DNA of 64,000 nucleotides from Bradyrhizobium diversitatis (GCF_016031635.1 NZ_JACEGD010000003.1:124001-188000), one strand, 5' to 3'; shown: positions 46,910-55,988, counted from the stretch's first letter. Notes: generated from the sequence alone by a model not told the origin. Numbers and translations are program-made.

Positions 46910-48148
46910 ATGGCCGACGACAAGCCTGAAGACGCTGGATTGGCGCCCGAGACGGGTCGTACCAAGCGCACCCCGCCCACCATCGATCTTGAGGCGACGG
47001 AAGTCTCGACCCAGCCGCAGCAGGTCGCGGGCGAGCCCGAGGCGTCCGAGCATGTCGCGCAGGAGCAGGCCAGGCTCGAAGAGCCCGGATCCGAGGAGGT
47101 CAAGGCCGAGCCTCAGTCCGAGCCTGCAGAGGAGCAGGTTTCCGTCGCGGCCGCACCCGCGTCGGCGCCGATTTCCCCCTGGGTCATCGCACCGTTTTCC
47201 GGCGCTGTCGCGGCTGCGGTCGTGATCGCGGTCGGCTGGATGCTGGGCTGGCCCGCGGTGCAGGCGCCGCCGGCCGCGCCTGAGGTCAGCCGTGCGACAA
47301 TCGATGCACTGAGCGCACGCGTTGCTGCGGTCGAAGCCAGGGCCGGCAGGCCCGCAGCCGATCCGGCCATGGCGGCGCGGATCGATGCGCTGGAGAAGTC
47401 CGCGAGCAGCCTGCGCGGCGACATGGCCAATCTGCGTGCGCAGTCCGACAAGACTGCGAGCGCTTTGAACGACGTGAAGGCTGCGTCGCCTGCTGCAGCG
47501 CCTGATCTTGCCGCCGTCATCGACCGCATCACCCAGCTCGAGCGCGCCGGCAAGTCCGAGCGCACCGAGCTTGCGCGGCAGGGCGAGAAGATCGCCGAGG
47601 CCAGGACGATGGACGACAAGCCGCTCCGCCATGTGGTGGCGGCGTCCCTGCTCGACGTCGCCGTTCGCCACGGCGATCCCTATCAATCGCAATTGGCCGC
47701 GGCGCGGTCATTTGCGGCCAAGCCCGACATGCTGAAGCCGCTCGAGGCGTTTGCGTCGTCCGGCATCCCGACGCCGGCCGCGCTGAGCCGCGAGCTCCTC
47801 AACATCGTGCCGAAGCTGTCGCCGCCGGCGGAAGCTCCGTCGAGCGACGCCGGCATCGTCGAGCGTCTCCAGGCCGGCGCGTCGAAGCTCGTCCGCATCG
47901 AGCGTACCGACGGGGTCGGCAACGATCGCGGTGCCATCGTTGCGCGCGTGACCGCGGCGGCGCTTCGCAACGATTTCGTGGAAGCGCGGCGCGAGCTGAA
48001 GACTCTGCCCGAGGCCGATCGTGCCCCGGCGCAGGCCTGGCTCGACAAGACCGATGCCCGCGAAGCCGCGCTCGCCGCGTCCCGCAAATTCGCCGACGAT
48101 GCCATGGCGGATCTCGCCAAATCTGATCCGGTCAAGCCTCTTCAGTAA
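46910..48148 (+). CDS. Alphaproteobacterial Mic60 (mitofilin) homologue
   Basis: A 412-residue bitopic membrane protein. An acidic, Glu/Pro-rich N-terminal segment (1-85) precedes one membrane helix (WVIAPFSGAVAAAVVIAVGWMLGW, about 90-114). A coiled-coil stretch follows (about 125-235: ATIDALSARVAAVEARAG, IDRITQLERAGKSERTELA). The C-terminal mitofilin region contains LLDVAVRHGDPYQSQLAAARSFA, LVRIERTDGVGNDRGAIVARVTAAALRNDFVEARRELKTLPE. This is the architecture of Mic60, the cristae-junction protein; homologues in alphaproteobacteria shape membrane invaginations. The hemD-mic60-hemY placement is the known hallmark. That it bends membranes in this organism is inference. Confidence 0.88.
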   Translation: MADDKPEDAGLAPETGRTKRTPPTIDLEATEVSTQPQQVAGEPEASEHVAQEQARLEEPGSEEVKAEPQSEPAEEQVSVAAAPASAPISPWVIAPFSGAVAAAVVIAVGWMLGWPAVQAPPAAPEVSRATIDALSARVAAVEARAGRPAADPAMAARIDALEKSASSLRGDMANLRAQSDKTASALNDVKAASPAAAPDLAAVIDRITQLERAGKSERTELARQGEKIAEARTMDDKPLRHVVAASLLDVAVRHGDPYQSQLAAARSFAAKPDMLKPLEAFASSGIPTPAALSRELLNIVPKLSPPAEAPSSDAGIVERLQAGASKLVRIERTDGVGNDRGAIVARVTAAALRNDFVEARRELKTLPEADRAPAQAWLDKTDAREAALAASRKFADDAMADLAKSDPVKPLQ

Positions 48149-48184
48149 AAGTTCGCGCAACAATCGGCGCGTATAGGGATCGCC

Positions 48185-49984
48185 ATGCTTCGCATCGTCC
48201 TCTTTCTTGTCCTGATCGCACTGGCGGCGGCCGGCGCGGCCTGGGTTGCCGATCAGCCCGGCGACCTCGTGCTGACCGCGGCTGGTTTCCGCATCTCGAC
48301 GACGCTTCCCAGGTTCGTTCTCTTGCTTGGCCTGTTTGCCGCGGTCGTCGTCCTGGTCTGGAGCATCCTGACCACGATCTGGCGCACGCCGGGGCGTCTG
48401 CGCCGCCATCGCCACGAAAAGCGCCAGGCCCGCGGCCGCCACGCCATCACCCACGGCCTGCTCGCGATCGGTCATGGCGATTCCGCGCTCGCCCGCCGTC
48501 ACGCCGATGCGGCGCGGCGGCATGCGCCGAACGATCCGCTCGCGCTGCTGCTGCACGCGCAGTCGGCCCAGCTCGAAGGCAATCGCGACGAGGCGCAGCG
48601 CGTCTTCCGCGTCATGGCCGAGCGCGAGGATACGCGGCTGCTCGGCCTGCGCGGCCTGTTCATCGAGGCGCAGCGCGCCGACGATGCGGTCGGCGCGGTG
48701 ATGATCGCGGAGGAAGCGATCAAGCTGTCGCCGTCCTCGACCTGGGCCTCGCATGCGGTGCTCGGCTTCCGTTGCGCGCGCGGCGACTGGAGCGGCGCGC
48801 TCGCGATCCTCGACTCGAATCTGCGCGCGGGGCAGATCGACAGGCAGACCTATCGCCGGCAGCGCGGCGTCCTGCTCACCGCGCGCGCGCTGGAATTGCA
48901 GACGATGGACCGCGACGTCGCGCGCGAGAGCGCAATGGAGGCGGTCAAGCTCGCACCGACCCTGGTGCCGGCGGCGGTGCTCGCGGCAAAATTCGAGAGC
49001 GAGGCGCATCAGGTGCGCCGCGCCATGAAGCTGGTGGAGGCCGCCTGGCTCGCCAATCCGCATCCCGATCTCGCGGACGCCTATGCGCATGTGAAGCTCG
49101 GCGATACCGCATGGCACCGCTTGCAGAGGGTCGAAACCCTCGCCGCGAAGACTCTCGCCGACAAGCCCGGTCATTTCGAGGGGCAGCTCGCGATCGCGCG
49201 CGCTGCGATCGAGGCCTCGGAGTTCGCCCGCGCGCGCGAGGTGCTCGCGCCTTATCTCAAGGATCCGACCCAGCGCGTCGCGCTGCTGATGGCCGAACTC
49301 GAGCGCACCGAGCACGGTGACGGCGGCCGCGCCCGCGCCTGGACCTTGCGCGCGGTGCGCGCCCGCCTCGATCCCGCCTGGACCGCGGACGGCTATGTCA
49401 GCGATCGCTGGCGTCCGGTCTCCCCGGTCACCGGCCGCCTCGATGCGTTCCAGTGGCAGACACCGGTCGCGAGCCTGCCCTCGGACAGGGGCCCCACGCT
49501 CGAATCCTCGGCCTTCGAGGAGGCCATGCTGGCCGCTCCGCCGCCGAAGCGGGTGGCCGCCGCTCCCAGCGAGGCTCCGGGGGAACCGCCGGTAACGGCC
49601 TCGGTGTCAGCGCCGGCTGCCCAGGACAATCTACCCCCTCAGGCCAAGGACGCCGCGAAGGAAGCTGCCAAGGAAGTGGCCAAGGACACTGAGGAGCAAC
49701 CTGCGAAGGCCGACGAGCCGGCCGTGACACCCGCCGAGCCGGCGAATCCGGCTCCGGCGCCCGCCGAATCATCGCCGCCGGCTGCAACGCCGGTGTTCCG
49801 GACCCGGGCCGATCTCGGCAAGCCGGCATCGGCGCCGGTCCAGGCCGTCATCCCGATCGTCCGCGCACCTGACGATCCCGGAATCGACGACGACGGCCCG
49901 AGCGACGAATTTACGGAACAAATCGGCACGCCGAAGGCCCAGGCCGGCGGCTGGCGCGGATTCTGGTCCCGCTGGGGCGCGTGA
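48185..49984 (+). CDS. HemY-type TPR membrane protein
   Basis: A 599-residue protein. Two N-terminal helices (LRIVLFLVLIALAAAGAAWVA and FVLLLGLFAAVVVLVWSILTTIW) match the HemY N-domain. A TPR region covers about 85-400 (DSALARRHADAARRHAPNDPLALLLHAQSAQLEGN, LGLRGLFIEAQRADDAVGAVMIAEEAIKLSP). The C-terminal 180 residues are low-complexity Ala/Pro/Lys-rich. HemY_N proteins associate with haem-synthesis genes in proteobacteria, with unproven biochemistry; they are not protoporphyrinogen oxidase despite the shared name. It follows mic60 by 36 bases, so the two are probably co-transcribed. Confidence 0.92.
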   Translation: MLRIVLFLVLIALAAAGAAWVADQPGDLVLTAAGFRISTTLPRFVLLLGLFAAVVVLVWSILTTIWRTPGRLRRHRHEKRQARGRHAITHGLLAIGHGDSALARRHADAARRHAPNDPLALLLHAQSAQLEGNRDEAQRVFRVMAEREDTRLLGLRGLFIEAQRADDAVGAVMIAEEAIKLSPSSTWASHAVLGFRCARGDWSGALAILDSNLRAGQIDRQTYRRQRGVLLTARALELQTMDRDVARESAMEAVKLAPTLVPAAVLAAKFESEAHQVRRAMKLVEAAWLANPHPDLADAYAHVKLGDTAWHRLQRVETLAAKTLADKPGHFEGQLAIARAAIEASEFARAREVLAPYLKDPTQRVALLMAELERTEHGDGGRARAWTLRAVRARLDPAWTADGYVSDRWRPVSPVTGRLDAFQWQTPVASLPSDRGPTLESSAFEEAMLAAPPPKRVAAAPSEAPGEPPVTASVSAPAAQDNLPPQAKDAAKEAAKEVAKDTEEQPAKADEPAVTPAEPANPAPAPAESSPPAATPVFRTRADLGKPASAPVQAVIPIVRAPDDPGIDDDGPSDEFTEQIGTPKAQAGGWRGFWSRWGA

Positions 49985-50082
49985 GGCGCATTTCAAGCCC
50001 GGCTTGTCCTTGCCAATTCGGGCCATGCCCGATATCAGGGGCGCGCGTATCGGGACCGGCATCGCCGAGGCCCGGCAGGGTC

Positions 50083-50158
50083 GCCGCAATAGCTCAGTCG
50101 GTAGAGCACGTCATTCGTAATGACGGGGTCGGGGGTTCGAATCCCTCTTGCGGCACCA
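50083..50158 (+). tRNA. tRNA-Thr (CGT)
   Basis: Acceptor arms GCCGCAA and TTGCGGC pair perfectly. The D-arm is GCTCAGTCGGTAGAGC, the anticodon stem CGTCATTCGTAATGACG carries anticodon CGT in the loop TTCGTAA, the T-arm is GGGGGTTCGAATCCC, and CCA is encoded. It reads ACG codons. The DNA immediately downstream changes to lower GC. Confidence 0.97.
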
Positions 50159-50580
50159 CTATCTCATTGAACTGAATAGAGCATCTTTGCGTGGCTTGAG
50201 CGCCGGCGAAAGGGACCACCGGGTGGCCGCGCAGACGCTTTGGTCGGCCCTCGCCTGTTTGCTCACCGTAAACGCCAAGCTTACGTTCAGTCTACCGGCA
50301 GTAGGCGGCATCCACACCAGCCGATATTCGCGAATCTCGATCTTCCCTCAGGATTATTCATCACATCCGAAACATCAGCGGTGATTCTTGGTTTGTGCTC
50401 ACCGGGCGATCAATCGTCTTGCCATTATTAGCGGACCGCAGCTGCGGAAATACCTAACTTTACAGGACCAAAGAGGATTGGCGTAGACGCCACCGCCATT
50501 GTTTGAACCACCTCCGTTAGTTGATGATGGCATTCACCCAGGCGTAGACTGATTATCAGAACACATCGCGGAGATGTGCC
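50159..50580. other. AT-rich 422-base spacer after tRNA-Thr
   Basis: No gene is recognisable. The stretch is visibly AT-richer than the surrounding haem operon (runs such as TTATTAGCGG, TTTACAGG, ATTATTCATC). The last bases hold GCGGAGATGTGCC, the likely ribosome site of the hydrolase. I looked for a duplicated tRNA 3' end at the far side of the hydrolase and did not find one. Confidence 0.5.
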
Positions 50581-52122
50581 ATGCGTCGGATTTTGTCTTA
50601 TCTGTTTGCGATCGCAGTGTTTGTCGGCTTCGGACAAAGCTTAGGTGTTTGCAGAGCAGAACCCATCGTTGACGCTCAAGTCGTCTTGCAGATTTGCCAA
50701 GCTTTCTCTGGCAAGTCCCTGGAGCAAATGCCGGCAATCGTTTTGCCCGAAGCCGCCAAGCAGTTTCTTGAGACTTACGGCCGGCTTTCCGGGAAGCTCG
50801 ACGGTTGCTTGTCAGCTATCGAGACAAAGTCATGGCGCCAAACGGGTACGATTTTTTTGCTCCAACACACCCGTTACGAGAGCTACTGGCACTTTTCCGC
50901 TGACGACACTTCAATCAAAGAAATCTCGATTCGGCATTATAGACCGGTGACCTTGGCAGGTGATGAAGAATGGCAAGAGCCGTTCCGAGCCAGGCCACCT
51001 TCCAGTTCAGCAAGCAAGACAATTCACACTCTCACTGGCTCGCCGCCGGGCAAACCGAACATCGTCGAATTCTTTTTTGCCACGAATCGTAGAGAGTCGG
51101 ATCAGCCGGTATCCCTAGAAGACAATCCGAAGCCGATCTCTAAGGGCAACAGCACTACCGTCCTCAGCTCCAGCGGTTGGACGGCCGTTAGCGGCTACAC
51201 GGGAGAACGAAATACTGGGCTCAGCTTCGGCGTGGCTCGCGTTCGCGTGCCGGAAGGTCATCAGATCGGAAAGATCGAATTGCCATCGACCATCAAGATT
51301 CTTGGTATTACTTTCCGTAACGATAGTACCGATCCAACCAGGCATTTCACGGTTCGTAGCATCGCCAAAACGAGCGAAGATCAATGGATCAAGTCGCTTT
51401 CTTCGACGAAGAAGAAGAGAGCTGTAATATTTGTGCATGGGTTCAATACTAAATTCCAGGACGCAGTTTTCCGGACGGCGCAAATAGTCTGGGATCTTCA
51501 ATACAGCGGTGCAGCAGTTTTGTTCTCATGGCCATCCCGGGGTGAAATAGCGGACTATCTTTACGATAAGGACAGTGCGCTTGGTTCACGCGCAGCTCTA
51601 CTCCGGGTGATAGAAAATCTTCGCAAGGCAAAATTTGAAAGTATCGACATCATAGCACACAGCATGGGCAATTTAATCGCAGTCGATGCGCTTTCAAATG
51701 CTCCTGCGGCTACATCGCCCACCTTGATTGCTCAATTCGTCATGGCTGCGCCAGATGTGGATCGGGACATGTTTATGCAGGCCATTCCTAAGGTAGCCAA
51801 AGTTGCGAAAGGGCTCACGCTTTATGCGTCCGCGAACGACAAAGCATTGCAGCTCTCTAAGCGAGTTGCCGGAAACATCCCGCGTGCAGGGGACGTGCCT
51901 CCTTCCGGTCCAATCATTGTCGCATCTGTTTCGACCATCGATGTAAGCGCGATTGGCGACGAACTGTTCGGGCTAAATCATAATGCGTTCGCTACAACGC
52001 GAAATGTGTTGAACGACCTTAAGATACTTATCGAAACAGGGGCCAAACCTCCGAGGTTGGCCGAGATTCGGGGTTATCCGGAGCCTCCGCAGAAGCCTAT
52101 GTACTTCCGCTATAGCCCCTAG
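50581..52122 (+). CDS. Secreted alpha/beta hydrolase, DUF900-like
   Basis: A 513-residue exported protein with a signal peptide (ILSYLFAIAVFVGFGQSLGVCRA/EP). The N-terminal 120 residues are of unknown type. From about 160 comes the DUF900 module: VEFFFATNRRESDQP, SFGVARVRVPEGHQIGKIELP, then the hydrolase core VIFVHGFNTKFQDAVFRTAQIVWDLQYSGAAVLFSWPSRG and IIAHSMGNLIAVDAL, with Ser of HSMGN as nucleophile. FVMAAPDVDRDMF holds the likely acid Asp and FGLNHNAF the likely His. Codon use (many A/T third positions) is unlike every neighbouring gene, and it sits after a tRNA, suggesting horizontal acquisition. Substrate unknown. Confidence 0.85.
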   Translation: MRRILSYLFAIAVFVGFGQSLGVCRAEPIVDAQVVLQICQAFSGKSLEQMPAIVLPEAAKQFLETYGRLSGKLDGCLSAIETKSWRQTGTIFLLQHTRYESYWHFSADDTSIKEISIRHYRPVTLAGDEEWQEPFRARPPSSSASKTIHTLTGSPPGKPNIVEFFFATNRRESDQPVSLEDNPKPISKGNSTTVLSSSGWTAVSGYTGERNTGLSFGVARVRVPEGHQIGKIELPSTIKILGITFRNDSTDPTRHFTVRSIAKTSEDQWIKSLSSTKKKRAVIFVHGFNTKFQDAVFRTAQIVWDLQYSGAAVLFSWPSRGEIADYLYDKDSALGSRAALLRVIENLRKAKFESIDIIAHSMGNLIAVDALSNAPAATSPTLIAQFVMAAPDVDRDMFMQAIPKVAKVAKGLTLYASANDKALQLSKRVAGNIPRAGDVPPSGPIIVASVSTIDVSAIGDELFGLNHNAFATTRNVLNDLKILIETGAKPPRLAEIRGYPEPPQKPMYFRYSP

Positions 52123-52205
52123 ATCCCGATCACCGCGCCTGTTGGAGTGACCGTTCCCGCCGTGACCACAACAACGACGACCTCAGCGCCCCGCGCGATC
52201 GCGCT

Positions 52206-53249
52206 TTACTGCGACACCGTCTGCACCACGCTCGAGATCGGGCGTGCATTCGTGCCGGCGGTCGGCACCTTCATGTCCTTCATCAGCGCCTCGTCATATT
52301 CGGGCAGCGTCTGGAGGCTCGCCTTGGCCTTCATCTGCACGACCTTGTAACCGCCGGCCTTGAGCCGCGCGAGCAGCGCCGGCATGGCTTCGCCGGTGTG
52401 CTTCTGGAAATCGTGCATCAGGATGATGCCCTTGCCGAGCTTGTCGAGCCTGGTCATCACGGTCTCGACGATCTTCTCAGGCGTGGCACCCTTCCTGAAG
52501 TCGAAGGAGTCGATGTCGGTCGAAAACATCGCGACGTTGCGGGTGCCGAAATAGCTCACCATCGCCGGGTTGTGCTGAAGCTGCGGGAAGCGGAAGAACG
52601 GTGCCGGATTGGTGCCGAGCGCAAACCGCACTGCGCTAAAACCCTTCTCGACCTCGTCCTTGACCTGTTGCTCGGTCATCTTCTTGCTGTTGAGGTTGAC
52701 GTGCGACCAGGTGTGCGTGCCGACCGTGTGGCCCTGGGCCAGCACCTGCTTCAGGATTTCCGGATGGTAGGTCGCGTGCTTGCCGACCGAGAAGAACAGG
52801 CCCTTGGTGCATTCGTCCGCGAGTGCCTTCAGCACGGCGGGCGTGTTGACCGGCCACGGACCGTCGTCGAAGGTCAGCACGACCTCCTTGTCGGTCAGGA
52901 AGTCGAACTGCTTGAAGTGCTCGAAACCGAAGCCGGGGCCGCCCGTGGTGTCGATCTCGACCACGCGGGACACGCCCAGCGCGTTCGGATTGGCGCAGGC
53001 CTGTTTCGGCTGCATCGGAACGGCCGGGGCGGGCGCGGCTGCCGTGGGCTTGGCCGCGATCGCCGCGGTGGTCTCGACGTCATCCTTGGCGGCGAGCTTC
53101 GCTTGTGCCGGCAGTTGATCGGCGGCACGAGCGGCAACTGTCTTGGGAGCGCCCTGGTCGGCGCGCGCGGAATAATAGAACCAACCGCCGGCGGCGATCA
53201 CGACCGCCGCAACTACACTGGCCAGCATCAGGCCCAACGCATTACGCAT
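52206..53249 (-). CDS. Polysaccharide deacetylase (NodB-like domain)
   Basis: A 347-residue membrane-anchored protein. One N-terminal helix (LGLMLASVVAAVVIAAGGWFYY) is followed by an Ala/Pro linker to about residue 105. The NodB homology domain has VVLTFDDGPWPVNTPAVLKAL (catalytic and metal Asp), GHTVGTHTWSHVNLN (metal His pair), PFFRFPQLQHNPAMV and GIILMHDFQKHTGEAM (catalytic His). Such enzymes remove N-acetyl groups from peptidoglycan or other amino-sugar polymers. The target here is unknown; it is far too divergent in context to be the nodulation gene nodB. ATG 53249 has GGAAAGAG upstream. Confidence 0.93.
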   Translation of the reverse strand: MRNALGLMLASVVAAVVIAAGGWFYYSARADQGAPKTVAARAADQLPAQAKLAAKDDVETTAAIAAKPTAAAPAPAVPMQPKQACANPNALGVSRVVEIDTTGGPGFGFEHFKQFDFLTDKEVVLTFDDGPWPVNTPAVLKALADECTKGLFFSVGKHATYHPEILKQVLAQGHTVGTHTWSHVNLNSKKMTEQQVKDEVEKGFSAVRFALGTNPAPFFRFPQLQHNPAMVSYFGTRNVAMFSTDIDSFDFRKGATPEKIVETVMTRLDKLGKGIILMHDFQKHTGEAMPALLARLKAGGYKVVQMKAKASLQTLPEYDEALMKDMKVPTAGTNARPISSVVQTVSQ

Positions 53250-53502
53250 CGCTGCTCTTTCCAATTACGCAACCAAACAAGCGGAATTTTCCGCGCGATC
53301 AGCCATTAATGCGAAGTAAGAGTTAACGTGACACCAACACGACAGGGGTTGCGGAGGAATTTCAGCGGGGTGCGCCTAAGTGACCGGGATCACAGAGGAT
53401 GGGTCTCCCGTGAGGGTCATCACAGTGGAAACGGTTTTGCCGGAGCATCGTGGCTCCCATCAACAACCGGCCCGTTTTGCGCGGAGCCATTGGGAGCTTC
53501 GA

Positions 53503-53811
53503 ATGACCAGGTCTCTGAACGCCAAGTCGTTTACCAGCAGGATCCGCGACACCAGCCTGGCTCTGGGCTTTGCCGCCATCGTCTCGATCGCTTCGACCGG
53601 CGCGAGCTTCGCCTTCTCGGCCGAGGCGCAGCAGATGTGCACCGGCGATGCCTTCCGCCTCTGCTCGGCGGAGATCCCCAACATCCCGAAGATCACGGCG
53701 TGCATGATCAAGCATCGCTCCGATCTCAGCGCCGGCTGCCGCGCGGTGATGGATAAGACCCTCGCCAAGGGCGCCTCGCGCAAGGTCGCTGACGCCCAGG
53801 ACAAGCAGTAA
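53503..53811 (+). CDS. Small secreted four-cysteine protein (paralogue 1)
   Basis: A 102-residue protein with a hydrophobic signal region (LALGFAAIVSIASTGASFA/FS). The mature part is MCTGDAFRLCSAEIPNIPKITACMIKHRSDLSAGCRAVMDKTL, with four cysteines spaced C-x7-C-x12-C-x10-C. This resembles the cysteine-rich (GLG1/FGFR-type) repeat. The protein at 53975 has the same cysteine pattern. The ATG at 53503 follows GGGAGCTTCGA. No function is known; a structural or metal-binding periplasmic role is possible. Confidence 0.82.
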   Translation: MTRSLNAKSFTSRIRDTSLALGFAAIVSIASTGASFAFSAEAQQMCTGDAFRLCSAEIPNIPKITACMIKHRSDLSAGCRAVMDKTLAKGASRKVADAQDKQ

Positions 53812-53974
53812 CCACGACGCCGTCGATTGCGCCGGCAGCTCCCCTCGCCATGTCCCCCGGGCTCGCGCCGGGGCTACGCGGCGGCGCTGGTCGCCGGACA
53901 ATAAACCCGTTGCGGCTTTGGGATCGCCGCACTAGCTTCGCCCGCATATTCTTCCGGGTAAGAGGCATTTCGCG

Positions 53975-54190
53975 ATGGCCAGATTTCTTTTCATCATTCC
54001 TTTGCTCCTGTGCGCATCGAGCGCCTCCGCGCAACAGCAGCCCGGCCATGATGCCTGCGCGCGCGACGTCACGCGCTTCTGCCGCCCCGTGATGAACAAT
54101 GGCGACGGCGCCGTGCTGGCCTGCCTGAAGCAGAACCGCACCAAGCTGAGCAAGGCTTGCGACAAGGTGCTGACCCAGCACGGGCAGTGA
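53975..54190 (+). CDS. Small secreted four-cysteine protein (paralogue 2)
   Basis: A 71-residue protein: signal peptide MARFLFIIPLLLCASSASA/QQ, then HDACARDVTRFCRPVMNNGDGAVLACLKQNRTKLSKACDKVL. The cysteine spacing (C-x7-C-x12-C-x10-C) equals that of the protein at 53503, so the two are distant tandem paralogues. A palindromic repeat begins one base after its stop. Function unknown. Confidence 0.82.
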   Translation: MARFLFIIPLLLCASSASAQQQPGHDACARDVTRFCRPVMNNGDGAVLACLKQNRTKLSKACDKVLTQHGQ

Positions 54191-54295
54191 CGTCATTCCG
54201 GGGCGCGCCGTCAGGCGCGAGCCCGGAATCCATCGGGCGGCCAACTCCTGAGAGAAATGGATTCCGGGCTCGCGCTTCGCGCGCCCCGGAATGAC
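54191..54295. repeat. Intergenic palindromic repeat, GTCATTCCGGG family
   Basis: Opens CGTCATTCCGGGGCGCGCCG and closes GCGCGCCCCGGAATGAC; the inner GCCCGGAATCCAT pairs with ATGGATTCCGGGC. It is the most symmetrical copy and fills the whole gap between the convergent Cys-rich and MFS genes (1 and 4 bases from their stops). Confidence 0.88.
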
Positions 54296-54299
54296 AACG

Positions 54300-55988
54300 T
54301 CATGTGCTGCTGCCCGCAGCGGTCGCAACCACCGGCAGCACCTCACTGTTCGCGCGGTCTGGCGTGTCGTCCTTCCAGCGCACCGAACCGAACGGGCGCT
54401 CGAGCATGCGGCGGATCCGCACCGGCTCGGGGCCGACGTGGAAGTCGATCGCCTGCTGATGCAGGGCGCGTTCGGACTGGGTCGAGCGGTTGCGCTGGCG
54501 CAGGTAGTCGAACCAGGTTGGGCAGTGATAGCGCTCGGTCCACAATTCGGGATCGGCAATGTCGCGCGCGATCGACCAGCCATAGGCGCCGTTGCGCTGG
54601 CGCGAGAGCTGCACGTCCTGCATCACGTTGTGGAACGCGCGCGCGTTTTCTTGCGAGACCCGGTATTCGATCTCGACCACCAGCGGTCCGCTGCGTCCGG
54701 TCAGCGAGAGCCTCACCTCGGGATCGGCCAGCACGTCCGCATCCTCGTTGCGCGCGCCGACGCGCGGCATCGTGAGCCAGATGCCGAGCAACGGCGAGAT
54801 CAGCATCAGGCCTGCCGCCGTCAGCAATGCGGTCTCGACGCCGGCATAGTCGGTGAGACGGCCCCAGCCCCAGGCGCCGATCGCGATGCCGCCGGAGATC
54901 GAGGCCTGGAACGCCGCGAGCGAGCGGCCCGCGACCCAGCGCGGCGCCGACAGCTGCACGCCGATGTTGAACAGCGCGATCGCAGCCATCCAGACCGCCC
55001 CGGCCAGCACCAGCGCAGTTGCCGTCAGCACCGGCTCGCTGCTCACCGCGAGGGCGGCCATCGCGAACGCCATCGAGATGGTGCAGGCGCGGATCGCGGC
55101 CTCGCCGCTCATGCGCTTGCGCAATTCGTGGATGTTGAGTGCGCCGATCACCGCGCCCATGCCGAAGGCGCCGAGCATGATGCCGTAGGTCTGCGCCCCG
55201 CCATGCAGGAGGTCACGTGCGACCAGCGGCATCAGCGCCATCACGGCGCCGCCGATCAGGCCCATCACCAGCGTGCGCAACAGCACGATCTTGATCGGCG
55301 GTGAATTGGTGATGTAGCGCACGCCCGAGACCATGGCGCGGTTGAGCTTTTCCCGCGGCAGGCGCGAGGGCTCGGTGCTGCGGCGCCAGAGCAGCAGCAC
55401 CACCAGCAGCGGCAGATAGAGGATCGCATTGCAGGCGAACGCGGCCACGGCGCCGAGCGCAGCGACGATGACGCCGCCGACCGCAGGACCGAAGCTGCGC
55501 GCGATGTTGTAGCTGATGCCGTTGAGCGCCACCGCGGACGCCAATGCCTCGGGCGGCACCTGTTCGCTGACCGAGGACTGCCAGGCCGGGCCGAACAACG
55601 CATTGCCGCTGCCGACGACGAAGCAGAAGACGAGCAGCAATTCGGGGGTGATCAGGTTGAGGCCGGCCAGAACGGTGAGCGCGCTCGCGCCGATCAGCGC
55701 GATCGACAGCGAGACCAGGGTGACGATGCGGCGGTCATACATGTCGGCGATGGCCCCGGCGGGCATCGAGATCAACATGATCGGCAGCATCAGTGCGGTC
55801 TGCACCAGCGCCACCTTGTCGGCCGAGGCGGCCATCTGCGTCATCGCCCAGGCCGCGCCTACGCCCTGGATCAGGAGGCCGAGATTGGAGAGCAGGCTGG
55901 CGAGCCAGATGCGCCGGAACAATGTGTACCGCAGCGGGGCGGTGATGCCGTCGCCGGCAAATGTCTGGCGGTTCGTCTGCTCGGTCAT
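54300..55988 (-). CDS. MFS exporter (MFS_3/enterobactin-exporter type) with C-terminal domain
   Basis: A 562-residue protein. The first 410 residues form about 12 helices of the MFS_3 family: LRYTLFRRIWLASLLSNLGLLIQGVGAAWAMTQ, ALMLPIMLISMPAGAIADMYDRRIVTLVS and GPAWQSSVSEQVPPEALASAVALNGISYNIARSFGPAVGGVIV. The C-terminal 150 residues (PLVVEIEYRVSQENARAFHNVMQDVQLSRQRNGAYGWSIARDIADPELWTERYHCPTWFDYLRQRNR) look like a ferredoxin-like ABM domain, as in many MFS_3 proteins. Substrate unknown. The ATG at 55988 has GGAAGGGG upstream. Confidence 0.9.
   Translation of the reverse strand: MTEQTNRQTFAGDGITAPLRYTLFRRIWLASLLSNLGLLIQGVGAAWAMTQMAASADKVALVQTALMLPIMLISMPAGAIADMYDRRIVTLVSLSIALIGASALTVLAGLNLITPELLLVFCFVVGSGNALFGPAWQSSVSEQVPPEALASAVALNGISYNIARSFGPAVGGVIVAALGAVAAFACNAILYLPLLVVLLLWRRSTEPSRLPREKLNRAMVSGVRYITNSPPIKIVLLRTLVMGLIGGAVMALMPLVARDLLHGGAQTYGIMLGAFGMGAVIGALNIHELRKRMSGEAAIRACTISMAFAMAALAVSSEPVLTATALVLAGAVWMAAIALFNIGVQLSAPRWVAGRSLAAFQASISGGIAIGAWGWGRLTDYAGVETALLTAAGLMLISPLLGIWLTMPRVGARNEDADVLADPEVRLSLTGRSGPLVVEIEYRVSQENARAFHNVMQDVQLSRQRNGAYGWSIARDIADPELWTERYHCPTWFDYLRQRNRSTQSERALHQQAIDFHVGPEPVRIRRMLERPFGSVRWKDDTPDRANSEVLPVVATAAGSST

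Noticed and set aside
50428..50637. A 69-residue minus-strand frame in the tRNA-Thr spacer
   Set aside because: No ribosome site, no conserved feature, and it overlaps the start of the hydrolase gene.
50083..52206. Integrative island with att duplication of tRNA-Thr
   Set aside because: I found no copy of the tRNA 3' end after the hydrolase and no integrase; only composition and position hint at transfer.
52206..53249. Nodulation gene nodB
   Set aside because: The NodB domain is present, but the protein has a membrane anchor and long linker and no nod genes adjoin. It is a general polysaccharide deacetylase.
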